From positions 1,599,234 to 1,658,067 of the forward strand of contig RPFO01000115.1 in NCBI GenBank assembly GCA_009746045.1: DNA of 58,834 nt. The letters run 5' to 3'. Source of the DNA: Mesostigma viride. Its lineage: Eukaryota; Streptophyta; Mesostigmatophyceae; Mesostigmatales; Mesostigmataceae. Made by a program: the position numbers and the translations under genes. A model generated the notes under the pieces. It made no database searches. It was not told the origin of the DNA and was given only the letters and a program-made list of their open reading frames with translations. Positions 45,839 through 56,361 of this stretch are shown here, one piece after another. Every line of letters begins with the position of its first letter. Position 1 is the first letter of the stretch.

Positions 45839-48061
45839 CGACGTTTCGGTGGCGCGGCCCTTGGCTCTTAGCCCCTAAATGGTCTTGCTGCCGATTTTCC
45901 GCCAAAAAGTGACTTACAGCCGATTTGTCGGCACCTACTCGGGGGACCAGTTTGCGAGAATACTATTGGGAATTAGGAAACGTTTAGCTGAGAAGAATGA
46001 AAGTTTATAAGTTTCTCCAGAACATGATACTAGGGTTTGCTATATTTTGACCAAGTTTAACAGGTGTTCCAGACCGTCAAAGTACAAGGGGTCAGGGTAC
46101 TTTTTCACGTACAACGTGCATTCCGGAAAACGACGACCTGGCCATGGCGGCTTGCGCCCACGCATGGCATTTACGTTTGCGTTCGAATTTTCTGGCCAAA
46201 CTTAGGATATTGATTTTATACGTCCTAAAGATCATACAGGCCAATTTTTGGTTCGCGGGAATGCCATTTGATAGGTGTCGGCAGCGTTCTTGCTGGAAAA
46301 AACTGCGATCAGGCCGGACGATAGAAACGTTGACAGCAATACCTTTCCGGTGTATTTTAAAGGATATATCGGTTTCTTTGTACTTTTTATGATACATATT
46401 AGTCGTAAACGTGCAAGGGTGGCCAGAAATCGCCGAATCCAGCGACCATGCTGCACAACTTTGGTGTGCCGAAATGCGCCATTTTGCGGCCACCGCCTGG
46501 GCCAAGGTAACGCCATCCATGCCTGGTAAAGCTTAAGCATCGTTTTCCTATCGATGTTTGACGTTTATATATACGTTCTAGCTTGTGTAGCACATTCTTT
46601 TTGCATTATTCATGCTCTTTCTTGACCCTGGCCTGGCCCCTTTCTAAAACACCCTTCTTAGATGCTTCCCTCAGTCAGTTGACCTGCCACAGGGTGATGG
46701 TGATAAGTTTTAGAGGCTGTATGGGTTTGAATACCTCCATATATGTTTGTTATACTTTTCCCACACACATATTGCATGAGTGTGAGGCAGTTGGCTGGTC
46801 TCTGTGGCATCATCAAGCATGTAACCGGTGAGTAGAAGCTTCCCATTGTCAGCATGTGCCACCAGGTGTGCTGGCCATCACCTGGAAAGCTATAGCAGCT
46901 TAGGCCTAGTTTATCCTTGCTAGGGCAGGCTGAAATAGGCTTAAAATCACTAGTTTGTTGGTGGCTGCCTCCTAGAATGCATGCCTTGCGTAGGGTATCC
47001 GTACCACGTTACCTACGTGCATGGACAAGGTGGCACCTGCACATAGGTGCCATGTAGTAAGGGCAGTGTGATGATGCAGTTATGTTTCCCCATCATTGTG
47101 GAAGGGAAATGTATTGTTTGGCATGGTTGGGGGCCATATTAGTAGGTATTAGTAGGTAGTATGCCCACTCCTACCCCCTTGGTTGCTTTTTACCAACGGT
47201 ACCCCTATGGGCTGTACTGGGTGTAACTGCTGGTATACCCACCCAAATGATGACCCCAATGGCTCAAACTGTTCAGCAACTAATTGTTTATCATCCCTGA
47301 AGTGGTAGGTGCCTAGCTCTTACAACATAATTCAAAATGCACATTCTACCAAAAATGAAAACGCTCGTCTTGACCCCCCTGACTTTGACGGCAGTTATAC
47401 ATGGCCTACGATGAATATATGTGAGGTTGTGATATATCATGGCTTAGGGCAACTCATGGACATGCTTGCCCCCCAAGGACAGCCATTGGATATTGCTAGG
47501 TTGTACAGGGGCTGGTTTACAAAATAGGTGAGTTACTGCCGATTTATCGGCAGCATTTCCGCCCATTTAGGGGTTAGCCACGTGGCTGGGGCCTCCCTCA
47601 CGGCAGGTTACACGGCGGACCGGGCGGAGCGGGCCAAGCTCCTGCATGGCCTACGGCGACGTCGGGCACCATCGTGTGGTGCCCTTTGTCCTGGAGGAGT
47701 TTGGGGCCATGGGGCCCCTGACCTCCGCCTTCTTCAAGGAGTGTTGCCGGCTCGACGGGAGGACCGGCTGGACCTGGAGGGCCAACGGGCCCCATGGTCG
47801 GCGCGGACCTGGACGTCATATTGGCGTCAGCGCTTGTCGGTGGCGCTGACTCGGGCCATGGCTGACATCATGCTCCGCCGTACGCGGGCTGATTTTGCGG
47901 TGCAGCAGGGCTATTAGGTTCCTCCCGTTAGGCGTTTCCATTGGTCTTATCGTAGTATAGAGCTTTGACATGGCTCTGTCTATAGGTTTATAGCTGGGCG
48001 TTTGCTTTGGTTTGAGTGATTTCACTCTGCTGTAAGTAATTATATTATTAATATATATGGG
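45839..48061 (+). mobile_element. LINE copy L2 (3' fragment), split by transposon N
   Basis: 45839-45871 and 47574-48061 together are colinear with L1 from GACGTTTCGGTGGCGCGGCC (about 45330) to its end, with nearly identical sequence. Fusion to the tail of L1 is direct. Within it, CTCCTGCATGGCC replaces CTCCTGGCC of L1 and a 2-bp GA insertion lies near 47755; both break the frame. Confidence 0.8.
45872..47573. mobile_element. DNA transposon N (1702 bp) inside L2
   Basis: The duplicated target is TTAG (45868-45871, 47574-47577), and removal restores the LINE sequence CTCTTAGCCACG. Ends CCCCTAAATGG / CCATTTAGGGG are inverted, with subterminal palindromes (GCCGATTTGTCGGC; CTGCCGATTTATCGGCAG). 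Reading the duplication as TTA with one more terminal base is also possible. The interior is homologous to Q in reverse orientation. No transposase recognised. Confidence 0.8.
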
Positions 48062-48150
48062 CTATAACCTGCAGGTGCAAGGGTTATATTTTTATAATAT
48101 ATATGGGCTACAACCTGAGTGCAGGTGCAAGGATGTGTAAAACTGCTGTG
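48062..48150 (+). repeat. Extra LINE-tail repeats
   Basis: TTATATTTTTATAATATATA plus TGGGCTA follows the L2 end after AACCTGCAGGTGCAAGG, and ACCTGAGTGCAGGTGCAAGG follows again. This continues the tandem tail pattern. Confidence 0.6.
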
Positions 48151-48745
48151 TATAGTTCATGGCACGTTTAGTCTTTCTAGGAATCGGTTCTTGGGGCCAC
48201 TATGCCAGGTCAGGATACATGCCGCCCTGGCTGGCCAAGCCACTGGGGGCCGGCCAGGCCGAGGGCGCGCCGGCGGTGTCTACCTGACCGCTGGTGCGAG
48301 CAAGATGTCCTACGAATGCTATCATTGCTACGCTGCCTAATCTCATCCGTAATGCGAGGCCGGCATACCCTTATAATACAAAGACTCGAGTCTTCACACA
48401 AAGATCTAACGACCTATGTGTGGAAAAACCTACGTTCACGACCTCAGTGTCGGAGCATCCTGTAAACCGTGCTGTTCAGCCGTGTGGCCATCTTGTCCGT
48501 GAGTGCCCATGCCTCGGCGCGCCATCATAGGTGAGCACCGAGACGACCAGGACCTTGAAGAGTACTCGCTTGCGGTCCTCGCCCACCAGGTCCTTCGAGG
48601 GTATATTGAGCCTGATGTAATTTCTGATGTAATATTTATCATATCCGCGTACTTGTCGAGCCCGTTCAGGACTGATGGAATATTATTACGGCAACTATTC
48701 GATCCTCGACGCATGTCGTTCCAACGTCTTGGAAGGACTACCTAG
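48151..48745 (+). pseudogene. Decayed element fragment, homologous to 4765-4965
   Basis: 48155-48360 matches fragment E (PPWLAKP; VRARCPTNA). An ORF of 80 codons at 48503-48745 (MPMPRRAIIGEHRDDQDLEE) lies immediately upstream of an F2 3' end and may be the remnant C-terminal part of an F2 protein. Not recognised. Confidence 0.3.
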
Positions 48746-49120
48746 GTTAGTTGTACTGAGAGGAACTTGACGTGAAGATGACCGCAGGAGCCGCGCCCGA
48801 CCTAGTGGTCCCAGCCCAGTTTGAACACCGTGCATAAATTTCCTCGATCGACCCTCCCTCTTGCTTAGACTATAAAACTAGCTGCCGTGCAGGACAAGAA
48901 GAGGTGGCGCACACTGCATTGTCCAGGCCCACACGCCACCCCCCCGCCGGCCTGTGGGCAAGCCCCCCCCCCCCCCCCCCCGGCCAGTGAGGAGGGGGCG
49001 CTTTGCTGAAGTAGAGTAGCTTAGAGTTAGCTCAGTTAGGTTTCGTGGCTTCGCTCACCCCCACTGACCCATCAGCAAGGGAACTGAATACGTGTGCTAC
49101 ATGATCTCCCAAGAAATTAG
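48746..49120 (+). repeat. F2 3' end (plus strand)
   Basis: GTCCCAGCCCAGTTTGAACA, AAGAAGAGGTGGCGCACACT, GGCCCACACGCC, a C-run of about 22 at 48964-48982, then GTGCTACATGATCTCCCAAG. Same order as the minus-strand copies at 35566-35930 and 3120-3420. Confidence 0.55.
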
Positions 49121-49370
49121 CCACGCCTTGCCTATAGTGGGACCCCCATGGATGATGCATTAAGAATTAGCTCAGCCCTGCCTATACAGAGAGTCACGGC
49201 TCTCTGATCGATGAGAAGCCATATGCATGCCCTAGCTCTTGCCGTATTCTGATTATCTTGTACAGCCATGGTGATCTTCCCCCCCATGGCAGGCCCCCCT
49301 TAGCTAAGTAGTTGGGTTGAGCTCTGAGACATCATGGTGGTGCATTATCATGCCCCAAGGCGATGTTACG
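49121..49370 (+). repeat. O1 3' UTR fragment
   Basis: CACGCCTTGCCTATAGTGGG, ACCCCCATGGATGATGCATT, then AGCCATGGTGATCTTCCCCC, matching element C around 37870-37915 and 39831-39960. It contains GTATTCTGATTATCTTGTAC where the SINE end sequence ATTCTGATT appears alone. Confidence 0.5.
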
Positions 49371-50560
49371 TCCCAGCCCTTTTGGTCGGACGTAACAATG
49401 GAATAAATTACTAAGGCTGTTTGGTCTATTGTATTTGGGTTTTATGGACCTTGGCCATTGTGTGAATTGGACTAGTTATTTTGGTCCTAGGTTGTCCTTT
49501 TAGGGGCCGGTGCCGTGGCGGCGCGCCAGTTCTGAGTCCGTCCGTAGTTCTAGGCGTGGATCCTATAGTTGAGGGTCGATGTCGGCCCGGATCCTACGTG
49601 GAATGAGTGACTTGGATTGTTCTAGGGAAATTGGCGTGTATCTGCGCCGCAATCACCCTAGGTTAAATTGGTCCGAGGACGAGAGTCTCGTCCTCTTGGT
49701 TTAATGAATGATAAGTGCGAATACGCCTACACATTGAGCCCGGGGCAATTATCCATTTGTAATTGGTATTGCTAGCCAATATAAGTGTGTACAATTAGCT
49801 TGGCATTAGGGTGGTTTTACCGGATTAGGATACATTTTTTTGTCTAGGATACATTTGATGCACTGTGCAGTTTTCAGATGTGTTTGTGGGGGTTGATTGC
49901 GCCTAGCATGCATTTTATTGAAGCAATGAGTTTCCCAAGATATACATTATATAAACTAAGACAATTGACCCATTAACGCAATGAGACAACATCAATGAGA
50001 CAACATATGCCAATTGAAGGCTGCCCGCAACTTTATTCCAAGTTCATTATTATATGATTCCAAGACCATAACTCTTCCAAGACCGTACATCTTCAAGATA
50101 TAGCACTACAGACACCCACGCGGCTTCCGCGGTCATCACGCTCCTCCTCCAAGACAACTCAACCTTACAGGACGTTGGGCCATCATACGTCCGGAATAAT
50201 TGTGTCACTTATTACATAACCAAACTTTTTGAGGGATCGCCATGGTTGCATGGTTTCAACACATGCGCCCTGCACTCATGTGCATCAAAGGTGTTGCGTA
50301 GTGCCAACTCAGTGTCAAAGAACTGATTCAATAATATTTCCCGTATGGCCATGAAGGCCCACATGAGTTAAACATGGCCGAGAGTGATTGCATCATCCTT
50401 CTTGGCGACATCGGTCTTGACGACGTCGATGGGGAAGACGGCAGCACCTGCATGTGAACAAAAGAATCCATGAACTGTGGCATCCAAAGGCAACAACATA
50501 TTAGCATCCCATTGAACACGAAGCCACGCTGACCCGGCCATCCAGCCGCCCACGCAGCCA
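49371..50560. other. Unassigned region, possible LTR-like start
   Basis: TGTTACGTCC (49373) and GGACGTAACA (about 49398) are inverted and start with TG, reminiscent of an LTR edge, but no matching end, primer-binding site or second copy is visible. On the minus strand 50368-50520 can be read as ATVHGFFCSHAGAAVFPIDV followed by VKTDVAKKDDAITLGHV and a stop, a possible terminal exon of the Gln-rich frame at 51884-52512. Otherwise empty. Confidence 0.3.
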
Positions 50561-50564
50561 CAGA

Positions 50565-51800
50565 GCCAGCCAGCCACGCAGTGACGCACCCACCCAGCCA
50601 CACATCCACGCATCCACGCACCCGGCACCCCCCCCCCCCCCAGCCAGCCACGCAGCCACGCAGCCACGCAGCCACGCAGCAGCGCAGCCACGCAGCCACA
50701 CAGCCACGCACCCTCCTTTCCAGCCACGCAGCCACGCAGCCACGCAGCCACGCAGCCACGCAGCCACGCAGCCACGCAGCAGCGCAGCTACACGCAGCCA
50801 CACAGCCACGCACCCTCCTTTCCAGCCAAGCAGCCACGCAGCCACGCAGCCACGCAGCCACGCAGCAGCGCAGCCACGCAGCCACACAGCCACGCACCCT
50901 CCTTTCCAGCCACGCAGCCACGCAGCCACGCAGCAGCGCAGCCACGCAGCCACACAGCCACGCACCCTCCTTTCCAGCCAAGCAGCCACGCAGCCACGCA
51001 GCCACGCAGCCACGCAGCAGCGCAGCCACGCAGCCACACAGCCACGCAGCCACGCAGCAGCGCAGCCACGCAGCCACGCAGCCACGCAGCAGCGCAGCCA
51101 CGCAGCCACACAGCCACGCACCCTCCTTTCCAGCCACGCAGCCACGCAGCCACGCAGCCACGCAGCCACGCAGCCACGCAGCCACGCAGCCACGCAGCCA
51201 CGCAGCAGCGCAGCCACGCAGCCACACAGCCACGCACCCTCCTTTCCAGCCAAGCAGCCACGCAGCCACGCAGCAGCGCAGCCACGCAGCCACACAGCCA
51301 CGCACCCTCCTTTCCAGCCACGCAGCCACGCAGCAGCGCAGCAGCGCAGCCACGCAGCCACGCAGCCACGCAGCAGCGCAGCCACGCAGCCACACAGCCA
51401 CGCACCCTCCTTTCCAGCCACGCAGCCACGCAGCCACGCAGCCACGCAGCCACGCAGCCACGCAGCCACGCAGCCACGCAGCCACGCAGCCACGCAGCAG
51501 CGCAGCCACGCAGCCACACAGCCACGCACCCTCCTTTCCAGCCAAGCAGCCACGCAGCCACGCAGCAGCGCAGCCACGCAGCCACACAGCCACGCACCCT
51601 CCTTTCCAGCCACGCAGCCACGCAGCAGCGCAGCCACGCAGCCACGCAGCAGCGCAGCCACGCAGCCACACAGCCACGCAGCCACGCAGCCACGCAGCAG
51701 CGCAGCCACGCAGCCACGCAGCCACGCAGCCACGCAGCCACGCAGCAGCGCAGCCACGCAGCCACACAGCCACGCACCCTCCTTTCCAGCCAAGCAGCCA
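50565..51800. repeat. CAGCCACG 8-bp minisatellite with higher-order blocks
   Basis: 1.2 kb of CAGCCACG with variants CAGCAGCG and CAGCCACA, punctuated about ten times by CACCCTCCTTTCCAGCCA. The order CAGCAGCG, CAGCCACG, CAGCCACA, CAGCCACG, CACCCTCCTTTC recurs, defining higher-order units of variable length. Long ORFs in every frame (RGCVAAWL repeats on the minus strand) are artefacts of an 8-bp unit lacking stops. Confidence 0.95.
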
Positions 51801-51883
51801 CGCAGTCACACAGTCAAACCCCCCCTACACCCCCCCCCCACACACACCCCCCCACCCCACCCACTCAACACTACACGAATGAC

Positions 51884-52019
51884 TCACAAAGAACTGCTGC
51901 ACCACCGATGATCCCTGCGGGAACTGCTCTGCTGCCGACGGTCCCTGCGAAAACTGCTGCAGTGCCGACAATGCCTGTGGAAACTGCGACATTGCCGACG
52001 CTGCCTGCGGGAACTGAAG

Positions 52020-52088
<69 letters not shown>

Positions 52089-52125
52089 AGTTGTTGCTGC
52101 AGTTGCTGCTGCAGTTGCTGCTGCA

Positions 52126-52164
<39 letters not shown>

Positions 52165-52512
52165 GCTGGACCACTTGTTTCTGCACCTCTTGACGCAGCT
52201 GCAAACCAAGCTCTTCAACCTTCTTGCTTTGGTTCTCCATAGCTCGTTGCATCTCTCTCATCGTCTGTTCCACGCCCACCAGTACGGGGGTCGGCGGCGG
52301 CAGCGGCTGGGTACGCTCTGGCTGGGTGCGCTCTGGCTGCCGTGCAGGACCTTGCCACATCGGCCGGCGCATTGGTGGTTTGCACCGGCCAAAAAATCTA
52401 CTTTCATGGCACCAGATTTCTTTCCTAGCACCCATTTTCTACAATCGTCCCCGGCATAACACAAATCAATCAATTCGTCCATGTCATCGCTTCGGCTATC
52501 AGCATCGGGCAT
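51884..52512 (-). pseudogene. Gln-rich coiled-coil reading frame, frameshifted or spliced
   Basis: The minus strand from 52512 reads MPDADSRSDDMDELIDLCYA then GDDCRKWVLGKKSG. A second frame (from about 52435) continues PERTQPLPPPTPVLVGVEQT, a charged helix (MREMQRAMENQSKKVEELGL) and poly-Gln with regular LQQQ steps, then an Arg/Ser-rich tail to 51884. The two frames overlap by about 150 bp, so either a small intron or a one-base shift separates them. The plus strand shows a (CTG)n array with CTGCAGTTG steps. Family not recognised; it could be a host transcription-factor-like gene or a transposon accessory gene. Confidence 0.4.
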
Positions 52513-52669
52513 AGTTCCCGTGGCTAGTGCCCATCATTCTTTCCACCTTGAGCGGGGCGAAGTCACGAATTCAAGCGCGAAGTGCATTTGAATCAAGCGG
52601 GAACTGGGTGACACTGCTTGAAGACGTGCAGCTCCAAGGCATGCAAATGATGCAATGTATGAAAGATAC

Positions 52670-53880
52670 GATACGCAAAGTTCAGGTGTTCAGGTGAAGC
52701 CGTGAAGACGTGGTGAAGACAGGTGAAGACGCGGTGAAGACGTGAAGACGTGAAGACGTGAAGACGTGAAGACACGATACGGCAAGTTCAGGTGAAGTTC
52801 AGGTGTTCAGGTGAAGCCGTGAAGACGTGAAGCCGTGAAGCCGTGACGCGGTGAAGACGTGAAGACGTGAAGACGTGAAGACGTGAAGACGTGAAGACAC
52901 GATACGGCAAGTTCAGGTGAAGTTCAGGTGTTCAGGTGAAGCCGTGAAGACGTGAAGCCGTGAGGCCGTGAAGACGTGGTGAAGACAGGTGAAGACGCGG
53001 TGAAGACGTGAAGACGTGAAGACGTGAAGACGTGAAGACGTGAAGACACGATACGGCAAGTTCAGGTGAAGTTCAGGTGTTCAGGTGAAGCCGTGAAGAC
53101 GTGAAGCCGTGAAGCCGTGAAGACGTGGTGAAGACAGGTGAAGACGCGGTGAAGACGTGAAGACGTGAAGACGTGAAGACGTGAAGACGTGAAGACACGA
53201 TACGGCAAGTTCAGGTGAAGTTCAGGTGTTCAGGTGAAGCCGTGAAGACGTGAAGCCGTGAAGCCGTGAAGACGTGGTGAAGACAGGTGAAGACGCGGTG
53301 AAGACGTGAAGACGTGAAGACGTGAAGACGTGAAGACACGATACGGCAAGTTCAGGTGAAGTTCAGGTGTTCAGGTGAAGCCGTGAAGACGTGAAGACGC
53401 GAAGACGTGAAGACGTGGTGAAGACAGGTGAAGACGCGGTGAAGACGTGAAGACGTGAAGACGTGAAGACGTGAAGACGTGAAGACGTGAAGACACGATA
53501 CGGCAAGTTCAGGTGAAGTTCAGGTGTTCAGGTGAAGCCGTGAAGACGTGAAGCCGTGAAGCCGTGAAGACGTGGTGAAGACAGGTGAAGACGCGGTGAA
53601 GACGTGAAGACGTGAAGACGTGAAGACACGATACGGCAAGTTCAGGTGAAGTTCAGGTGTTCAGGTGAAGCCGTGAAGACGTGAAGACGCGAAGACGTGA
53701 AGACGTGGTGAAGACAGGTGAAGACGCGGTGAAGACGTGAAGACGTGAAGACGTGCATGCAAGGTATCAAAGATACGATACGCCGCAAGTTCAGGTGAAG
53801 TCGTGAAGACGTGAAGACGTGAAGACGTGAAGACGTGAAGACGTGAAGACGTGAAGACGTGAAGACCAGGACTGACACGT
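52670..53880 (+). repeat. GTGAAGAC 8-bp minisatellite with higher-order units
   Basis: Arrays of GTGAAGAC alternate with a conserved spacer GATACGGCAAGTTCAGGTGA plus AGTTCAGGTGTTCAGG. The spacer start GATACGGCAAG occurs at 52776, 52901, 53050, 53199, 53340, 53497 and 53630, with diverged copies at 52670 and 53777. Spacings among the seven are 125, 149, 149, 141, 157 and 133 bp. Confidence 0.95.
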
Positions 53881-53959
53881 GAAGACTGGGACGTGAAGGC
53901 AAGTTGCAGCACTCGGCCGCTGCAGTCGCACGCAGGTAGAAACGAGTATTGCTGCTTGA

Positions 53960-54270
53960 ATCTGTCAAGACCCCATCGAATGTAAAACAGGTTTTTCGTA
54001 AAGAAATCCGATTTGTGGGCGGGCTTTACATATTGCTTCTGTCCAAGCACTACCGGATGTAAAACAGTATACTTCTTGAAGAAATAAGTTGGGGCTTTGT
54101 TGGGCGTCACATTTGACCGGTGGGCGGAGTTTCCTGCTTCTGTGAAGGCGCCATCGAATGTAGATCAGTAGATTTTCTAAAGAAATCTGAGTTGTGGGCG
54201 GGGCCTTTATTGCTTGTGTCCATCCACCACCGGATGTAGAACAGTAGACTTATTGAAGGTGAATCACGAT
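53960..54270 (+). repeat. Degenerate tandem repeat, four units
   Basis: ATCGAATGTAAAACAG, ACCGGATGTAAAACAG, ATCGAATGTAGATCAG and ACCGGATGTAGAACAG recur, each followed by a TTCT..AAGAAAT segment and GTGGGCGG-type sequence, at intervals of roughly 75-100 bp. Confidence 0.7.
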
Positions 54271-54399
54271 ACAACAGCTGTAGTTGACAACATCATGACC
54301 GGCACATCTTTCCCCCACCGCTGCTCAACCCGGTCCCCCCCAAACTCCTCCACACTTGCCCACCTTTCCACCCTCCTCCACGGCCCGTTGTGTTTGCAG

Positions 54400-55175
54400 G
54401 CGTCGGCACAAAGGGAGGAGGCCGTGCGAGCCGGGAAACTCACGGTATGGTTTGATTTCTAGTTTTGTATTAGGACCCTAGGGTAGCTATGTTATATAGG
54501 CATGTCTGACAGCATAGCTCACCATTTCATTACCATGGGATGCTGAGCATACCATTTCCAGAGAGGTAAGTCAGTCACTCTTCGCAGTTGACAAGTCAGA
54601 GAAAGCAATCAAGTGCAGCGTTCACAACTCTTGCCGCTCGTAACCTTTTGTCTGCCCTGTTTGGCAGCTCCCTGTCTTTGCTTTCTCTCGTATTTCTTTC
54701 TTTTGTCTCTTTTCTACATCTTTCTTTGCTAATTCTTGAATATATGATGCTATTGTAGCATCCTTCTAGCGCGGATCGCTCTTAATATCCTTCTCGCGCA
54801 CGTTTCCTCGCTTTTTCTCATGTAAGAGCGTCTTCCCTGCCCATGCAGCGTGTACCTGGTGTGTGTGGCTCTGCCTTGCCAATCACAACTGACCGACATG
54901 CTGGTCAGGCACTGCAGGTCGTTGCCCTTGCGTGTGTGAACCTGCTGTTTTGGCTGTTCCCATGGCCGCTGCGTGTGTCCGTGAATGATACCATGGGAGG
55001 GAGACTTCTCCCATGGGTCCCCTTCGCTGACACTCGTGATGTAGGTTCGCGTCGACTTGTTTCTCTCACTGTGCCCATATTGGCCTCGCACGGCTTTGTC
55101 TCTCATTCCTTGTTTGCATGCGGCGGCGTGTAGACCATCATCTTCATCCGAGACCGCAACAGCAAGGGCCAGGAG
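54400..55175 (+). CDS. CFAP299: Two exons of a CFAP299-like cilia/flagella-associated protein (partial)
   Basis: Exon 54400-54444 encodes ASAQREEAVRAGKLT between TTTGCAG and GTATGG. Exon 55134-55175 encodes TIIFIRDRNSKGQE between GTGTAG and GTGAGT. Both are phase 0 and join cleanly. The joined motif (REE...GKL..IIFIRDRNS.GQE) matches the central block of CFAP299 (C4orf22) as I recall it, a small conserved protein linked to cilia. The following conserved block (SGYIDYAHRLKTEDFE in animals) and the N-terminal block were not found: 3' exons may lie beyond 58834 or be lost, and 5' exons would have to lie beyond the upstream repeats. It is either a long-intron gene or an isolated captured fragment. 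Confidence 0.6.
54445..55133 (+). other. Intron between the two CFAP299-like exons
   Basis: 689 bp, GTATGG to GTGTAG, pyrimidine-rich in parts, without recognised repeats. A 96-codon ORF at 54843 has no domain. Confidence 0.5.
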
Positions 55176-55349
55176 GTGAGTAATTGCTGAGGGCATGGCT
55201 CCTATCCCTTGATGAGTCTAGCGCCATGTACCACCCTCTATGCCTGCATATAGGTGACGCATTGAAAATGCAAGCATCTTACTAGAAGTAGCACGGGCCT
55301 CCGAGGTGAGATTCTGCGCAGGCCTCATGATCCCAATGGACCTGCGAAG

Positions 55350-56345
55350 CGCATGGCGCGCATGGGCGGCCGGCCGGCGCAGCTGGCATGCGGCGGGGCG
55401 GGGCTGTCGACGGGCGGCGGGGCAGGGCCGTCGGCGCGCGGGGGCCAGCGGCGCTGCCGGTGCGCGCGGGCGGCGGGCCGGCGCACCTGGCATGCGGCGG
55501 GGCAGGGCTGTCGACGGGCGGCGGGGCGGGGCAGTCGACGGGCGGCGGGGCAGGGCCAGCGGCGCTGCCGGCGCGCGTGGGCAGCGGGCCGGCGCAGCTG
55601 GCATGCGGCGGGGCGGGGCTGTCGACGGGCGTCGGGGCAGGGCTGTTGACGGGCGGCGGGGCAGGGCCGTCGGCGCGCGGGGGGCCAGCGGCGCTGCCGG
55701 CGCGCGCGGGCGGCGGGCCGGCGCACCTGGCATGCGGTGGGTCGGGGCTGTCGACGGGCGGCGGGGCGGGGCAGTCGACGGGCGGCGGGGCAGGGCCGTC
55801 AGCGCGCGGGGGCCAGCGGCGCTGCCGGCGCGCGTGGGCGGCGGGCCGGCGCAGCTGGCATGCGGCGGGGCGGGGCAGTCGACAGGCGGCGGGGCGGGGC
55901 AGCCGGTGCGCGGCGGGGCGGCGCCGTCGGCGGGCGGCGAGGTGGCGCAGCCAGCGCGCAGCGAGGTGGCAGCGGCGGCGCAGCCTGCATGCGGCGGGGC
56001 AGGGCTGTCGACGGGCGGCGGGGCGGGGCAGTCGACGGGCGGCGGGGCAGGGCCGTCGGCGCGCGGGGGCCAGCGGCGCTGCCGGCGCGCATGGGCGGCG
56101 GGCCGGCGCAGCTGGCATGCGGCGGGGCGGGGCTGTCAACGGGCGGCGGGGCAGGGCCGTCGGCGCGCGGGGGCCAACGGCGCTGCCGGCGCGCGTGGGC
56201 GGCGGGCCGGCGCAGCTGGCATGCGGCGGGGCGGGGCAGCCTGTCGACGGGCTACGGGGCGGGGCAGCCGGCGCGCGGCGGGCCGGCGGCGCAGCCGGCG
56301 GGCGGCGGAGCGGCGGAGCGGCGGAGCGGCACAGCCGGTGCCTGA
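55350..56345. repeat. GC-rich minisatellite of about 100-bp units
   Basis: Imperfect units built from GGCGCAGCTGGCATGCGGCG, GGGGCTGTCGACGGGCGGCG, GGGGCAGGGCCGTCGGCGCG and CCAGCGGCGCTGCCGGCGCG. Four or more blocks plus shuffled parts. Open on several frames of both strands (Gly/Ala/Arg or Pro/Ala/Arg repeats), so apparent ORFs are not evidence of coding. Confidence 0.9.
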
Positions 56346-56361
56346 AAAACGCGGTCGCTCA

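Noticed and set aside
49371-49800. Solo LTR beginning TGTTACGTCC
   Set aside because: No matching terminus, target duplication, primer-binding site or second copy found in the window.
50328-51882. ORFs of 337-493 codons in several frames of the CAGCCACG repeat
   Set aside because: An 8-bp unit gives the same octapeptide in every frame; equally long frames on both strands show that it is not selection for protein.
52670-53880. CRISPR-like array
   Set aside because: Units are contiguous 8-bp repeats with one constant spacer type, not unique spacers, and the setting is eukaryotic with no cas genes.
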